Assembly: GCF_031851795.1 (NCBI RefSeq)
Contig: NZ_CP134696.1
Location: 5,766,001 to 5,830,000, forward strand
Source: Pontibacter sp. G13
Lineage (GTDB): Bacteria; Bacteroidota; Bacteroidia; J057
Direction of reading: 5' to 3'
Length of the DNA: 64,000 bases
Position 1 is the stretch's first letter. Each line of letters opens with the position of its first letter. The position numbers were made by a program, and so were the translations under genes. The notes under the pieces are model-generated. The model saw only the letters and a list, made by a program, of their open reading frames with translations, had not been told where the DNA came from and searched no databases. Below are positions 8,516 to 16,938 of the stretch, piece after piece.

Positions 8516-9502
8516 CTATTCCTTCGAAGGCGCTTTCAGGTAGAGGAAGGAAGTCGTGGTCCAAGTTCCGTTTCCGATGACCTGATTGCCCCAATTCCAG
8601 TTTTTGCCTATCTCAATTTGGATGCTTTCGTGAAACCACAAGGAATCTGGGATGTGGTATTTGTAAAGGGCAATTTCAAGGTCGCCATTCGCAGCTAACT
8701 CCACTACCGGCCTACCAAAATAGGGAAAGGAGTATACATGGTGCTCGGGCTCACGATCCCACCAAGCAGAGCCGAAAAAATCATCCAAAGTTTTGATGTA
8801 CAAACTGGGTTCCTTTCCGGGAGTGCTCGCGTCTAAGTAGACGGTAACAGGTCTGGTGTACCAAGGCCAGTTTGGATGGATATTTCTTTGATAGAGGGAA
8901 AGGTGGGTTCCCAAATATCTTCCCTGACCAGTGAGCGCTGGTAGGAGCATGAAGGGCTCATCCGGTGGCAAGTCATTGATTTGTTGCCAATGCGTATGCA
9001 GGTACATGGCATCTTTATCTATCTCTTTGAATTCCAGATCGATCCCAAAGAACAGTTCAAAGGATTTGTCGAGGCGGTTTTCTATCTCCAGTTTGGCGGC
9101 ATGTCTGAATGGCATGGGGAGGGTCGTCGTAAACAGCAGTTGATTGTTGGTAGCTTGGAAAAAGTGATTGTCGATTGCTTGAAGCCTCAGCGATTGGCAG
9201 AAAAAATCACTCAAAGGCGCCGAGACAGCAGGGCGGTCGCTGTTTTCCCAGTAGAGGTGGATAAACACCTGATTGGCCAATTCCAGATTGTCCTTGTCCT
9301 CGAAAGGAAAAGTACTGAGCCATAGTTTTTGGATGATGGCAGGACCCTGAATGTCAGAGAAAATCACGCGAGATTGAGCGTCCACTTGAATGGATTCCCA
9401 AATGCCTTTGGATTGGGTATTCGGCTGATACTGATATATTTGACCCATAGCACAGAAGTGGAAAAATGTGATGATCGCGGAAGTTAGGGAAATATGTCGC
9501 AT
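8516..9502 (-). CDS. DUF2961 / GH172-like secreted protein
   Basis: A 328-residue protein with an N-terminal signal peptide (hydrophobic residues 6-18, then MGQIYQYQ). Motifs shared with DUF2961 proteins are GPAIIQKLWLS near residue 53, PLSDFFC near 100, GRYLGTHLSLY near 195 and DDFFGSAWW near 242. DUF2961 proteins (GH172) include glycoside hydrolases and an inverting fructotransferase. The usual GTGTEDYF signature is here KTLDDFFGS, so the normal Glu is Asp and the glycines are lost. Glycan binding or cleavage outside the cytoplasm is plausible, but activity should not be assumed. Confidence 0.75.
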   Translation of the reverse strand: MRHISLTSAIITFFHFCAMGQIYQYQPNTQSKGIWESIQVDAQSRVIFSDIQGPAIIQKLWLSTFPFEDKDNLELANQVFIHLYWENSDRPAVSAPLSDFFCQSLRLQAIDNHFFQATNNQLLFTTTLPMPFRHAAKLEIENRLDKSFELFFGIDLEFKEIDKDAMYLHTHWQQINDLPPDEPFMLLPALTGQGRYLGTHLSLYQRNIHPNWPWYTRPVTVYLDASTPGKEPSLYIKTLDDFFGSAWWDREPEHHVYSFPYFGRPVVELAANGDLEIALYKYHIPDSLWFHESIQIEIGKNWNWGNQVIGNGTWTTTSFLYLKAPSKE

Positions 9503-9566
9503 GCCGGAGTGAATCTATTGGAGCGGGTATAAGGATGTCATTTAATTTTGATCCTGCTCCTTGATA

Positions 9567-10391
9567 TTACATGCCCTCTGGTATTAAGCTTCCATACTCG
9601 GTCCATGACCCGTCATAAACCGAGGTGTCATTGCTTAAGACCATTTCTGCTGCTAACAGTAAAATACAAGCCGTGACCCCAGACCCGCAACTAAAGGCAA
9701 TAGGCCGCTCATCCACACCGGCATCCTCGAATATCCTTTTGAGCTCCTTGTGAGATTTGTACCTTCCATCTTTCAATACATGATTGTATGGAATATTGAT
9801 TGATTTGGGAATGTTGCCAGATCTCAGACCCGCTCTTGGTTCATGGATCATCCCCTTGAATCTTTGCTCATTTCTAGCGTCAACGACTATATACTGCTCC
9901 TGGGAGAGGTTTGATCGAATATCGTTGATGGATTTGACCCTGCCTGCTTGCAATCTTGCTCGAAAATTTCCGGGTTTATCCTTGGACCCAAAATGCTCCA
10001 CCGTATCAAATCCCTGGCGAATCCAGTTAGGCAAGCCTCCATTCAATACATGGACCTTTTTGTGCCCCATGGCTCTAAACATCCACCAGATTCTGGGACT
10101 CGTGTAAATCCCCAAATTATCATAGACAATTATCCTGCTGGAGTCATGGATTCCAAGCGACCTGCATTCCATTTGGAATTGCGCTTCACTGGGAAATGTA
10201 TTAGGAAATGGGCTTTCGGTGTCGCTGAAAGAATGTTTGAGATCAACATGCTGAGCTCCTTCAATCTTTTGATGTGTATATTCAGAAGTTATACCTGCTT
10301 GATTGTCAATGACACTTGCGTCTAGGATGATCAGGTTCGAGTTATTCAGATTGTCCTTGAGCCATTGAGGAGAAACCAGTGGTTCAATCAT
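9567..10391 (-). CDS. sseA: Thiosulfate/3-mercaptopyruvate sulfurtransferase
   Basis: A 274-residue tandem rhodanese. The N-terminal inactive domain (about 1-140) contains NLGIYTSPRIWWMFRAMGH and NGGLPNW. The C-terminal catalytic domain (about 155-274) ends with the active loop CGSGVTA, Cys235. CGSGVTA is the mercaptopyruvate-type loop, in contrast to CRKGVTA of thiosulfate-preferring enzymes. It transfers sulfane sulfur to thiol or cyanide acceptors and is cytoplasmic since no signal peptide is seen. It stands alone on the minus strand. Confidence 0.92.
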   Translation of the reverse strand: MIEPLVSPQWLKDNLNNSNLIILDASVIDNQAGITSEYTHQKIEGAQHVDLKHSFSDTESPFPNTFPSEAQFQMECRSLGIHDSSRIIVYDNLGIYTSPRIWWMFRAMGHKKVHVLNGGLPNWIRQGFDTVEHFGSKDKPGNFRARLQAGRVKSINDIRSNLSQEQYIVVDARNEQRFKGMIHEPRAGLRSGNIPKSINIPYNHVLKDGRYKSHKELKRIFEDAGVDERPIAFSCGSGVTACILLLAAEMVLSNDTSVYDGSWTEYGSLIPEGM

Positions 10392-10642
10392 AGATTCCTA
10401 TTTTGGGCGTACGGCAAATTACCTGATGCCAAACGTAATAGGATGATTCATTGATTCAAAATGATCTCAAGGCCGAAGAATGAGATTTATCCAAGCTTGG
10501 AGGAAATTAATAACCTCCAGAAGTCGGGCAGGATGGGATGTCAGCAGGAATGGTATGTTGGCTATTTCCTCCTGGGGAGTGCTGCTGATTTTATCTGATG
10601 GAGTGTAGGGGTGTCGTGGTTTATTCGTTGATCTTCAGTTCT

Positions 10643-11119
10643 TTATTGAGGGTTATGCATATCCTTTAAGTATGACTTCGGGTTTTCGCCCAATTCATTG
10701 GTTCTTATTCCAAATTGCCTGTCATCTAAAATGATCAAGTCGACATTCGCCACTCCCGGTGGACCGTAATTGGTTTCGGTGATGTACAAGTTATTGCTCA
10801 GTTTAAGATAGGCTTTTTTGTCATCGTCTATTTCGCTCCCGATGTAGCAGAAATAAATGTCCTCAATCAGTTGCCCCAGTATGTTTTCCTGCCACATTTT
10901 GTCGATCTCCTGCCCAGTGGCGAACTGATCCATGAGGTATTCCACGGACGTTTTTCCAAGATTGAATTCCACGTCATCCTCATACACCGGGAATCCAACC
11001 ACAAGGCCATTGGATAAAAGGAGATATGAATGGAACTGTTGCAATCCCCAATCATTCTCGGCTTGGTAATGGAACCGAATGTCCTCGATAGTCTGGCCTA
11101 TGAGTGATGTTTGAGCCAT
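10643..11119 (-). CDS. Hypothetical protein
   Basis: A 158-residue acidic soluble protein that I do not recognise. The start is chosen at 11119 (MAQTSLIGQTIEDIRFHYQ); an upstream extension to 11269 would run through a duplicated promoter-like repeat and has poor protein character. The sequence has two similar halves: GQTIEDIRFHYQ..SYLLLSNGLVV and GQLIEDIYFCYI..AYLKLSNNLYI, so it is probably an internal duplication of a small beta-rich domain. It is followed downstream by nothing obvious and preceded by the small gene at 11306-11656. Confidence 0.65.
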   Translation of the reverse strand: MAQTSLIGQTIEDIRFHYQAENDWGLQQFHSYLLLSNGLVVGFPVYEDDVEFNLGKTSVEYLMDQFATGQEIDKMWQENILGQLIEDIYFCYIGSEIDDDKKAYLKLSNNLYITETNYGPPGVANVDLIILDDRQFGIRTNELGENPKSYLKDMHNPQ

Positions 11120-11247
11120 GTTTTCGATGGTTGTTAAGCTGTTTGTTTCCTTTTCAAAATCCCTATCATTAGGGGGAAATAGTCTCCCAAGACCAAATTT
11201 AGGAGGTAGGTTCGAGCGTACGCGTTCCGTTTGACCTCTTGGTTGAT

Positions 11248-11300
11248 CAAGGCTGGAAATATAGCCCATCTACATCAGAAATATACAGGGAGTCAAATGG
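11248..11300. repeat. 53-bp direct repeat, copy 2
   Basis: Matches 8041-8093 at about 47 of 53 positions. It lies between two minus-strand genes and probably supplies a minus-strand promoter to the gene starting at 11119. Confidence 0.75.
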
Positions 11301-11305
11301 ACGCT

Positions 11306-11656
11306 TCAATGGATGGGGGCAGCGTTCTTCATTTCGATGAAATATTCCTCCAGACGATCAAAGAAAATGGTCAGGGCTATCGTCTCATCTTGGTTGGCCT
11401 CGTCCAGAAAATATGATTTCCAAAAGCTGGCTTTGCGTACATCATGAGTTTTCTCATACCAACCTAAAAAATCGGCAAACCTGTTCTCCTGAAGCGAGGT
11501 ATCAGGTCTGGCCATTTCGTACCCAACCTGAAAGCCAATGATGAAATTGGGAAGAAGCGATATTTCGGTCCCGCCCAGATATAAGCCTGGTCTTTTTCGC
11601 ACGGGTCCCAATAGAAATTCAATGATGCTATGATAGTCTTTGATCTGTTGTTGCAT
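11306..11656 (-). CDS. Small hypothetical protein with KRPGLYLGG motif
   Basis: A 116-residue soluble protein with no domain I can name. The N-terminal half reads IIEFLLGPVRKRPGLYLGG followed by a hydrophobic FIIGFQVGYEMA. Short proteins with a similar opening (RPGMYLGG, then LxxFIxGY) occur in bacteria, often beside other small orphans, and I have an impression that some belong to immunity-type gene sets. No toxin is visible next to it, so that link is weak. It is upstream of the 158-residue hypothetical on the same strand. Confidence 0.6.
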   Translation of the reverse strand: MQQQIKDYHSIIEFLLGPVRKRPGLYLGGTEISLLPNFIIGFQVGYEMARPDTSLQENRFADFLGWYEKTHDVRKASFWKSYFLDEANQDETIALTIFFDRLEEYFIEMKNAAPIH

Positions 11657-11726
11657 CGAAATAAATGATTATTCGGAGGTCTCCTTCCATTTCCCTTCGA
11701 GACTGCCTTTCCTCAGATATATCTCG

Positions 11727-12272
11727 CTACCACCGCGGAAATTTCCACCCATCCACCCGCACGCCTACAGGCTCGACTTTGGCCATGAGGTATTCGTCCA
11801 TCATCTCTTCGAATAGGCAGAAGGCATTGCGTCGGGTACCTTCAATCTGGTAACCCATTTTGCGCCAAAATTGCACACCAGTACGGTTTTGGGAGACGAC
11901 AGAGGTTTCGATTCGGGTGATGCCTTTTTGCTTGGCCCATTCTTCTGCTTCCCGGACGAGGGATTCGCCCACACCCTGACGCTGTAGACGATAGATGACG
12001 CAGGCAGAGAGGTATAGGCAATGGCCTGATTTTCGGGAAGGTTTGCCTTCGGCTTTGGCGCGACCAATCAATTGTCCGTCCAAGATGGCGAGGAAGATTT
12101 CGTCATATTCATCCGCACGGACCTGTTGGATTTTGGAGGTGTAGAACTCCACGGACGGGATACGCTCTCCCGGCTCGAATTTTCCGTATTGGGTTTCGCG
12201 CTCGATTTGTTCCATCAATCGCACATAATCCTGTGCGTCGGATTCCCGAATGGGGCGGATAATGAGATCCAT
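11727..12272 (-). CDS. GNAT-family N-acetyltransferase
   Basis: A 181-residue protein from the start at 12272 (MDLIIRPIRESDAQDYV), the usual opening of GNAT proteins; the longer frame to 12377 adds 35 residues without family character. The acetyl-CoA binding motif A is LYLSACVIYRLQRQGVGESLVREAEEWA (R/Q-x-x-G-x-G/A as QRQGVG), followed by RIETSVVSQNRTGVQFWRKMGYQIEGT, typical of RimI-like enzymes. Substrate unknown. Monocistronic, cytoplasmic. Confidence 0.85.
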   Translation of the reverse strand: MDLIIRPIRESDAQDYVRLMEQIERETQYGKFEPGERIPSVEFYTSKIQQVRADEYDEIFLAILDGQLIGRAKAEGKPSRKSGHCLYLSACVIYRLQRQGVGESLVREAEEWAKQKGITRIETSVVSQNRTGVQFWRKMGYQIEGTRRNAFCLFEEMMDEYLMAKVEPVGVRVDGWKFPRW

Positions 12273-12527
12273 AGTTGCGGATAAAAGGTCTATTTGTGGG
12301 ATATGTATGTTCCCCAAAATGGAATATAGCGCGACAGAGAAAGATCCTTTGCAGAATTTAGCAAAAACGTACCCCATTTGGAATGGATACCCCGCATAAT
12401 TTTAATAATTTGAGTGTGGAGCTAAGAACTGACACCGATGGGGGTTGTTTGGAGGATCATCTATGAACTTCCACGGTACGTTCGTTCTGAAACCAACCGC
12501 TATTCAACCTTAAACCCGCTACCCCCG

Positions 12528-13799
12528 ATGATGGTTGACCTGCACGATTACGTCGACCGCTATATCGACACATTTCCCTTCTCTGGCGCAATTTTCATGC
12601 AAAAAGGCCATTCCCTCCGAATGGAACGCACAGAAGGTCTCCTCGATCAAACAAAAGGAGGTCCCATTCAGCGCAATACCCTTTTTCCGATCGGTGGGGC
12701 TTCTCAGTCCTTTACCGCTGCCGCCATCTTGATTCTATTCGATCGAGCCATTCTCACCCCGCAAGATCCCATTGGCAAATGGATTCCCGAACTCCGTGCG
12801 CCACTGGCTCATCTGACCCTGCATGCCCTTCTGACCCACCAATCGGGCCTTCAGGACTATCCCGTGCATCTGGATGCTTCGGATTTTTCCCGTCCACTGA
12901 GTCGGACAGCTTGGATGGAATTGGTGGGAATGGATCGTCCGATCGAGATGAATGACGTGATTCGGCCGAGTGCCTTGGGATATTGGCTGCTGGGCTGGGT
13001 GATAGAGCGAGCTTCTGGCCAATCTTTTGGACGGTTTTTGGAGGAGGAGATTTTGCTTCCCTTGGGCATGTATCAGACCTGTCTGGACCATCCGTCGCCT
13101 TCGCATCCACGCAGAGTCCGCGAGTATGAGGTCAATGGCTGGGAGTTGGAGCCTACGCCTACGTTGGACGGCAGGAATTTTTATCCCCAGGCTGGTATCT
13201 TGACCTCGCTTGGGGATCTTCGAATATGGACCGAAGCATGGAGTTCGGATCGGCTGTTTGGCTCCGCCTTGCGCAGATGTTGGCAAGGAGATTTGGTGCC
13301 GGGAGGAATGGGAAGTTCCTTTCAGGCCGCCGGATATGGTTGGACGATGGATCAACGATATCAGACAGCGCTCCATACCCACGTCGCGCACCCTTGGATG
13401 GGCAATTGCCGCATCATTCGTATGCCCGAGCAGGATTGTGTGGTGGGCGTGATGAGCAATTTTGCCTTTCAGGATGTAGACAAATTGGCGGATCACCTCG
13501 TCCGGATTAGCTTGGGCCTCCGTGTGCCGACGCCTCGCAAACCCATTCCTGCATCAGATCCTGCGGTTGCAGATGAATGGCTCGGTACCTATCGCCTCGG
13601 TTCAAGCGAACTTACCCTAGATCGGCATGGGAAAACCTTCCTGCTCCGGAAAGGCAGGATTACCCAAGAGCTGATTCTTACCGAGGATCGCCAGTTTCAT
13701 CATGCATGGGTCGATCGCCAGTACCAGATCCTCCGAAATCCCATGGGAGAACTGTTGCTTTGCGGCCATACCTTGCAACGTCAATTGGAAATTACCTAG
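12528..13799 (+). CDS. Beta-lactamase-fold (class C/PBP4*-like) protein lacking catalytic residues
   Basis: A 423-residue member of the serine beta-lactamase/esterase superfamily, starting at 12528 (MMVDLHDYVDRYIDTFPFSG) where the family alignment begins; an ATG at 12438 is possible. The framework is clear: LFPIGGASQSFTAAAIL, LTLHALLTHQSGLQDY, LGYWLLGWVIERASGQSFGRFLEEEILLPLGM. The catalytic SXXK tetrad is replaced by GASQ (residues 57-60), the YSN motif by PSA, and the C-terminal HTGG-type motif by HTHVAHPW. All three active-site motifs are gone, so it is likely a pseudoenzyme. No signal peptide is obvious. The next gene starts four bases after its stop codon. Confidence 0.82.
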   Translation: MMVDLHDYVDRYIDTFPFSGAIFMQKGHSLRMERTEGLLDQTKGGPIQRNTLFPIGGASQSFTAAAILILFDRAILTPQDPIGKWIPELRAPLAHLTLHALLTHQSGLQDYPVHLDASDFSRPLSRTAWMELVGMDRPIEMNDVIRPSALGYWLLGWVIERASGQSFGRFLEEEILLPLGMYQTCLDHPSPSHPRRVREYEVNGWELEPTPTLDGRNFYPQAGILTSLGDLRIWTEAWSSDRLFGSALRRCWQGDLVPGGMGSSFQAAGYGWTMDQRYQTALHTHVAHPWMGNCRIIRMPEQDCVVGVMSNFAFQDVDKLADHLVRISLGLRVPTPRKPIPASDPAVADEWLGTYRLGSSELTLDRHGKTFLLRKGRITQELILTEDRQFHHAWVDRQYQILRNPMGELLLCGHTLQRQLEIT

Positions 13800-13802
13800 C
13801 TT

Positions 13803-14207
13803 ATGTACGCACATATTTTGGGCCTGCTGCTGGTCCTGACCTTGGGATGGCATCAGGCTACGGCCCAGACCAATCGCGGGAGCCAGACCCCTGCGCGCTT
13901 CACCAACGTCGATGAGGCATTTGATCCGCTCAAGTATCCCGCCAAGGCCATCGTGAAAGGCATCGAAGGCACCGTGAAGGCCGAAGTCTCCATCAGTGAG
14001 GCAGGGGAGTATTTGACCCACAATATCGTTTCCACGCCTGACGAGATCCTTTCTCTGCAAGTGGAAAAATGCCTACCTTCCTTGACCTGCGAGCCCGCGA
14101 TGGAGGGAGATACGGCTGTGGAATCCGTCAAAGTCCTCGAAGTCCATTTCAGGATCATCAAGAAGTTTCCCGCCAAAACAGAGGTGACCTTTACCTTTGA
14201 AGGTTGA
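13803..14207 (+). CDS. Secreted TonB C-terminal-domain-like protein
   Basis: A 134-residue protein with a signal peptide (residues 1-21, ending ATAQ). The mature part matches the TonB C-terminal pattern: YPAKAIVKGIEGTVKAEVSISEAGEYLTHNIVSTPDE, then a hydrophobic-x core and FRI near the end. Bacteroidota have many short periplasmic proteins of this kind that are not TonB itself because no transmembrane anchor or proline-rich stretch is present. It begins four bases after the pseudo-beta-lactamase gene and is probably cotranscribed with it. Confidence 0.72.
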   Translation: MYAHILGLLLVLTLGWHQATAQTNRGSQTPARFTNVDEAFDPLKYPAKAIVKGIEGTVKAEVSISEAGEYLTHNIVSTPDEILSLQVEKCLPSLTCEPAMEGDTAVESVKVLEVHFRIIKKFPAKTEVTFTFEG

Positions 14208-14284
14208 TGGGCATTTCGATTAGGGAAATGGTTCCCCCTTTATCACCTTGTGGGCACGAGAATTAAACCGTAGTTTCGTCGGTC

Positions 14285-15067
14285 ATGAAGTTGTATCAAC
14301 ATCTTACTTATCAAGTGGAGGATCGGGTTGGGTACATCACCCTGAACCGTCCCGACAAGCGCAATGCCCTGAATGACGTCTTGATGGTGGAGTTGCGAGA
14401 TGCCTTTATGCAGGCAGAGCAATCCGCCGAAGTGAAGGTCATCGTTCTCAAGGGCAATGGCCCTGCATTCTGTGCAGGAGCAGACTTGGACTATCTTCGC
14501 AAGCTTCAGGGCTATACCATGGAGCAGAATATGGCCGACTCCTCTGCGCTTGCCAGTGTGTTTTTGACGATTTACCGATCCACCAAAGTGGTGATCGCCC
14601 AGATAGAAGGACACGCCATCGCTGGCGGATGTGGATTGGCCACGGTCTGCGATTTCGCTTTCTCCGTGCCTGATGCCAAGTTCGGATATACCGAAGTTCG
14701 GATTGGATTCGTGCCTGCGGTTGTGATGACCTTCCTACTCCGGAAAGTCGGTGAAACCCGAGGCAAGGAATTGATGCTTTCAGGAAGTTTGATCGACGCG
14801 CAGACAGCAGTGGATTACGACCTGATCAACCGCGTGATTCCTGCGGATGAGATGGAGGGATATGTGAAAGAATTTGCGCAGAAGCTCTGCCAGAAGAATT
14901 CTTCCGCGTCCATGCAGCTCACCAAGAAGATGATCGCCGATATCCAAGACTTCCCATTGGAGAATGCGATCAAGTTTGCCGCCAAGATGAACGCCCACGC
15001 CCGTACTACGCCCGATTGCCAACGCGGTATACAGGCATTTCTCGACAAGGAAAAAATCCAATGGTAG
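14285..15067 (+). CDS. Enoyl-CoA hydratase/isomerase family, methylglutaconyl-CoA hydratase-like
   Basis: A 260-residue crotonase-fold enzyme. The oxyanion-hole segments are AFCAGADL (61-68) and IAGGCGLA (112-119). The acid/base residue is Glu137 in FGYTEVRIGFVPA. The first Glu found in classical crotonases is replaced by Gly, and SEVR/TEVR-xGFVPA is typical of methylglutaconyl-CoA hydratases, so a role in leucine degradation is the best guess. Other acyl-CoA substrates remain possible. The stop codon overlaps the ATG of the next gene (ATGGTAG), indicating translational coupling with two small membrane proteins. Confidence 0.88.
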   Translation: MKLYQHLTYQVEDRVGYITLNRPDKRNALNDVLMVELRDAFMQAEQSAEVKVIVLKGNGPAFCAGADLDYLRKLQGYTMEQNMADSSALASVFLTIYRSTKVVIAQIEGHAIAGGCGLATVCDFAFSVPDAKFGYTEVRIGFVPAVVMTFLLRKVGETRGKELMLSGSLIDAQTAVDYDLINRVIPADEMEGYVKEFAQKLCQKNSSASMQLTKKMIADIQDFPLENAIKFAAKMNAHARTTPDCQRGIQAFLDKEKIQW

Positions 15068-15399
15068 TACTCATCATCCGGATGCTTACCCTAGGGCTTC
15101 TGGCTGTGATGCTTTTGCTACTACGAAAACTCGCACAAAAGAAAGGCCTCGCCCCCAATCGGTGGGGCCTCTACGTGCTGCTCGGCTGGTCATCCGTCTG
15201 GACGATCGAACAGGCATGGCAGCACCAAAGATGGGGCATTGACCAGCTGATGCCCAACTGGGATGAACTCATCCGCGTCTCCGTCGCATTGGGAATTTGC
15301 GTATGTTTGTACCTCGGAATTGTGGCCATCATCTGGCGCAAACCCAACGCAGATCCCTATTCCGCCAAAATCGAAGATCTGGGGAAACCCACCGAATAG
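15061..15399 (+). CDS. Small membrane protein, hypothetical
   Basis: A 112-residue protein with three hydrophobic segments (about 2-19, 32-46, 73-96). The start at 15061 is chosen because its ATG overlaps the stop of the hydratase gene; the longer upstream frame lies wholly inside that gene. No family recognised. It is followed eight bases later by another small membrane protein. Confidence 0.7.
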   Translation: MVVLIIRMLTLGLLAVMLLLLRKLAQKKGLAPNRWGLYVLLGWSSVWTIEQAWQHQRWGIDQLMPNWDELIRVSVALGICVCLYLGIVAIIWRKPNADPYSAKIEDLGKPTE

Positions 15400-15406
15400 C
15401 TATCCC

Positions 15407-15742
15407 ATGCTGGAATTGATCCTCTTCATCGGCACGAGCTTCCACATCCACAAGCTCGCCAAATCCAGAGACCTTAAACCCACGAGCTGGGTCCTCCGCA
15501 ACATCCTCGCATGTTTTTCCACCTACATGCTGGGGCTGATGATCGTCCTGTACCAATATCCTGAAATGGCCGAAGTCGCTCAAGGGTCCAGCCTCGAAAA
15601 TCTAGCCGAAAAATCTCAGGAGATGGCGCAGATCGTCCCCTTTTGGGTGTCGTTCCTGCCGATGGTATTGGCTTTTGGTGGATTCCTCCTCATCAAATCT
15701 TCCCTCGAACGAATTCCCGTAGACGAATCAGCTGAGATCTAA
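15407..15742 (+). CDS. Small membrane protein, hypothetical
   Basis: A 111-residue protein starting at 15407 (MLELILFIGTSFHIHKLAKSR), with three hydrophobic segments (about 1-12, 28-47, 74-95). N-terminal half resembles the preceding 112-residue protein in layout: a short helix, a KLAxxxxLxPxxW stretch (KLAKSRDLKPTSW here, KLAQKKGLAPNRW there), then a second helix. The two are probably tandem paralogs. Function unknown. Last gene of the hydratase operon; an intergenic repeat starts four bases after its stop. Confidence 0.68.
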   Translation: MLELILFIGTSFHIHKLAKSRDLKPTSWVLRNILACFSTYMLGLMIVLYQYPEMAEVAQGSSLENLAEKSQEMAQIVPFWVSFLPMVLAFGGFLLIKSSLERIPVDESAEI

Positions 15743-15745
15743 AGA

Positions 15746-15931
15746 TTTGGGCGTGCCCCCGCGGGCTTGGCAAATGGGCTGTTCCCTGAGATGATCGCGC
15801 GGGGTCTGGCCCTTTCGTGCTCGCTGCGCTCGGTCTCGGATCTGGGGGCGAGATATCGCCACCCCCAGACCCGAGACTCCGCCTAACGGCTGCCACTACA
15901 GGCCCATCACGCCGCCGCAAGCCATCCGCAC
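15746..15931 (+). repeat. Dispersed repeat family R, copy A (subfamily 2)
   Basis: Starts TTTGGGCGTGCCCC four bases after a stop codon and ends GCCATCCGCAC. Shared with copy C (27015-27181, inverted): GGTCTGGCCCTT, GCTCGCTG-CGCTCGGTC and AGGCCCATCACGCCGCCGC. The core at 15833-15877 is a near-perfect hairpin: GTCTCGG-A-TCTGGGGG pairs with CCCCCAGA-C-CCGAGAC. Confidence 0.82.
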
Positions 15932-16156
15932 TTTTGCTTGATCTTTTGCCCGGATCCTGCGTCCGGAAATGTTCATTTGGCCCCACCAAACTCACATTTC
16001 CCCTATGTCATGCCGGACAAGCGCTCCTGCCCATGAAACGTAGAGGAGAAATCCCCAAGCCTGCAAGCCTATTCGAGAGCCTCATGCGCTGATCCGGTAT
16101 CTCCCGCCTCGTGAATGCCGGGGCTCGTCTTTTGCCAAGCGCGAAGCCTCATCCCA

Positions 16157-16268
16157 CGCAAAAAAATGCCTCATCCCGCAAAATTTCGGAGGGATGGGAT
16201 CTGTGGGTGGGGAAATTTATGCGGGATCTCACGCTTCGTGCATGCCGGGGCTGGTTTTTTGCCAAGCG
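16157..16268. repeat. Hairpin repeat family H, copy 2
   Basis: Homologous to 8310-8422. The 55-bp inverted-repeat core is at 16173-16227 (ATCCCGCAAAATTTC with GAAATTTATGCGGGAT). The downstream text TTTTTTGCCAAGC is also shared. Confidence 0.75.
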
Positions 16269-16360
16269 TGGAAAATCGTGCCAAGCCCACTCCACATGCC
16301 CCCTCGGCGATTTCCTTGGATGCCATGCGGGCAGGAGCCGGATTACCCACGGGCTGGCAC

Positions 16361-16514
16361 ACTTCCGGAAATCCGGCTCAGCCAAAGGGGTGGTGGGCCA
16401 ATCCACTTCCGGAAATCCGGCTCAGCTAAAGGGGTGGTGGGCCAGTCCACTTCCGGAAATCCGGCTCAGCCAAAGGGGTGGTGGCCCAATCCACTTGCCG
16501 AAATCCGGCTCAGC
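16361..16514. repeat. 44-bp tandem repeat, about 3.5 units
   Basis: Unit starts at 16361, 16405, 16449 and 16493, an exact 44-bp period. Each unit opens with ACTTCCGGAAATCCGGCTCA, which contains the palindrome TTCCGGAA. Units differ at only one to three positions; the last unit is truncated. There is no spacer/repeat alternation. Confidence 0.92.
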
Positions 16515-16625
16515 AGATCCCGGATAGGGCCCCTGCACGCCGGCCTTGGCGTAAGCCCTTCCGGGATGAGGCGTTGGGTGAGCGGAATGAATGCCCCGCC
16601 CAAGCGCGAGCATGAAGCCTGAAAT

Positions 16626-16848
16626 GTGCGGATGGCCTGCGGCGGCGATCGGGATGGGAAGGGCGAGCGTCAGCGAGGTCCGAGGCCGCTGGCTATTTCT
16701 GGATAGGAAAGTTTGGTTCGGACTCAACCATCTGTCAAGCGGTCATCTCCCGAGGACGGGAGCGCCAGCGGACCCCTGGAACAGCCCAGCCCGGCGACTC
16801 ACCTGCCCGAGAGCGGAATATCTACCCAGCACGCCGGGATCGCCCAAA
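16626..16848 (-). repeat. Dispersed repeat family R, copy B (subfamily 1, expanded core)
   Basis: Read on the minus strand it begins TTTGGGCGATCCCGGCGTGC and ends GCCATCCGCAC. Its arms match copies E and F: GGGCTGTTCCAGGGGTCCGC, TGGCGCTCCCGTCCT, GGACCTCGCTGACGCTCGCC, CTTCCCATCCC. The centre carries about 50 extra bases relative to E and F. Confidence 0.85.
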
Positions 16849-16938
16849 ACTGCCACTATCATCCCCATCCAACACACAGTCTTACATTTCCAAAAAATAG
16901 GTTGCCAACGTAGGGGAATCCCCTTGTGGGGTCCCCGG

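Noticed and set aside
16361-16514. Possible CRISPR array
   Set aside because: Tandem units of 44 bp without spacers, and no cas genes nearby.
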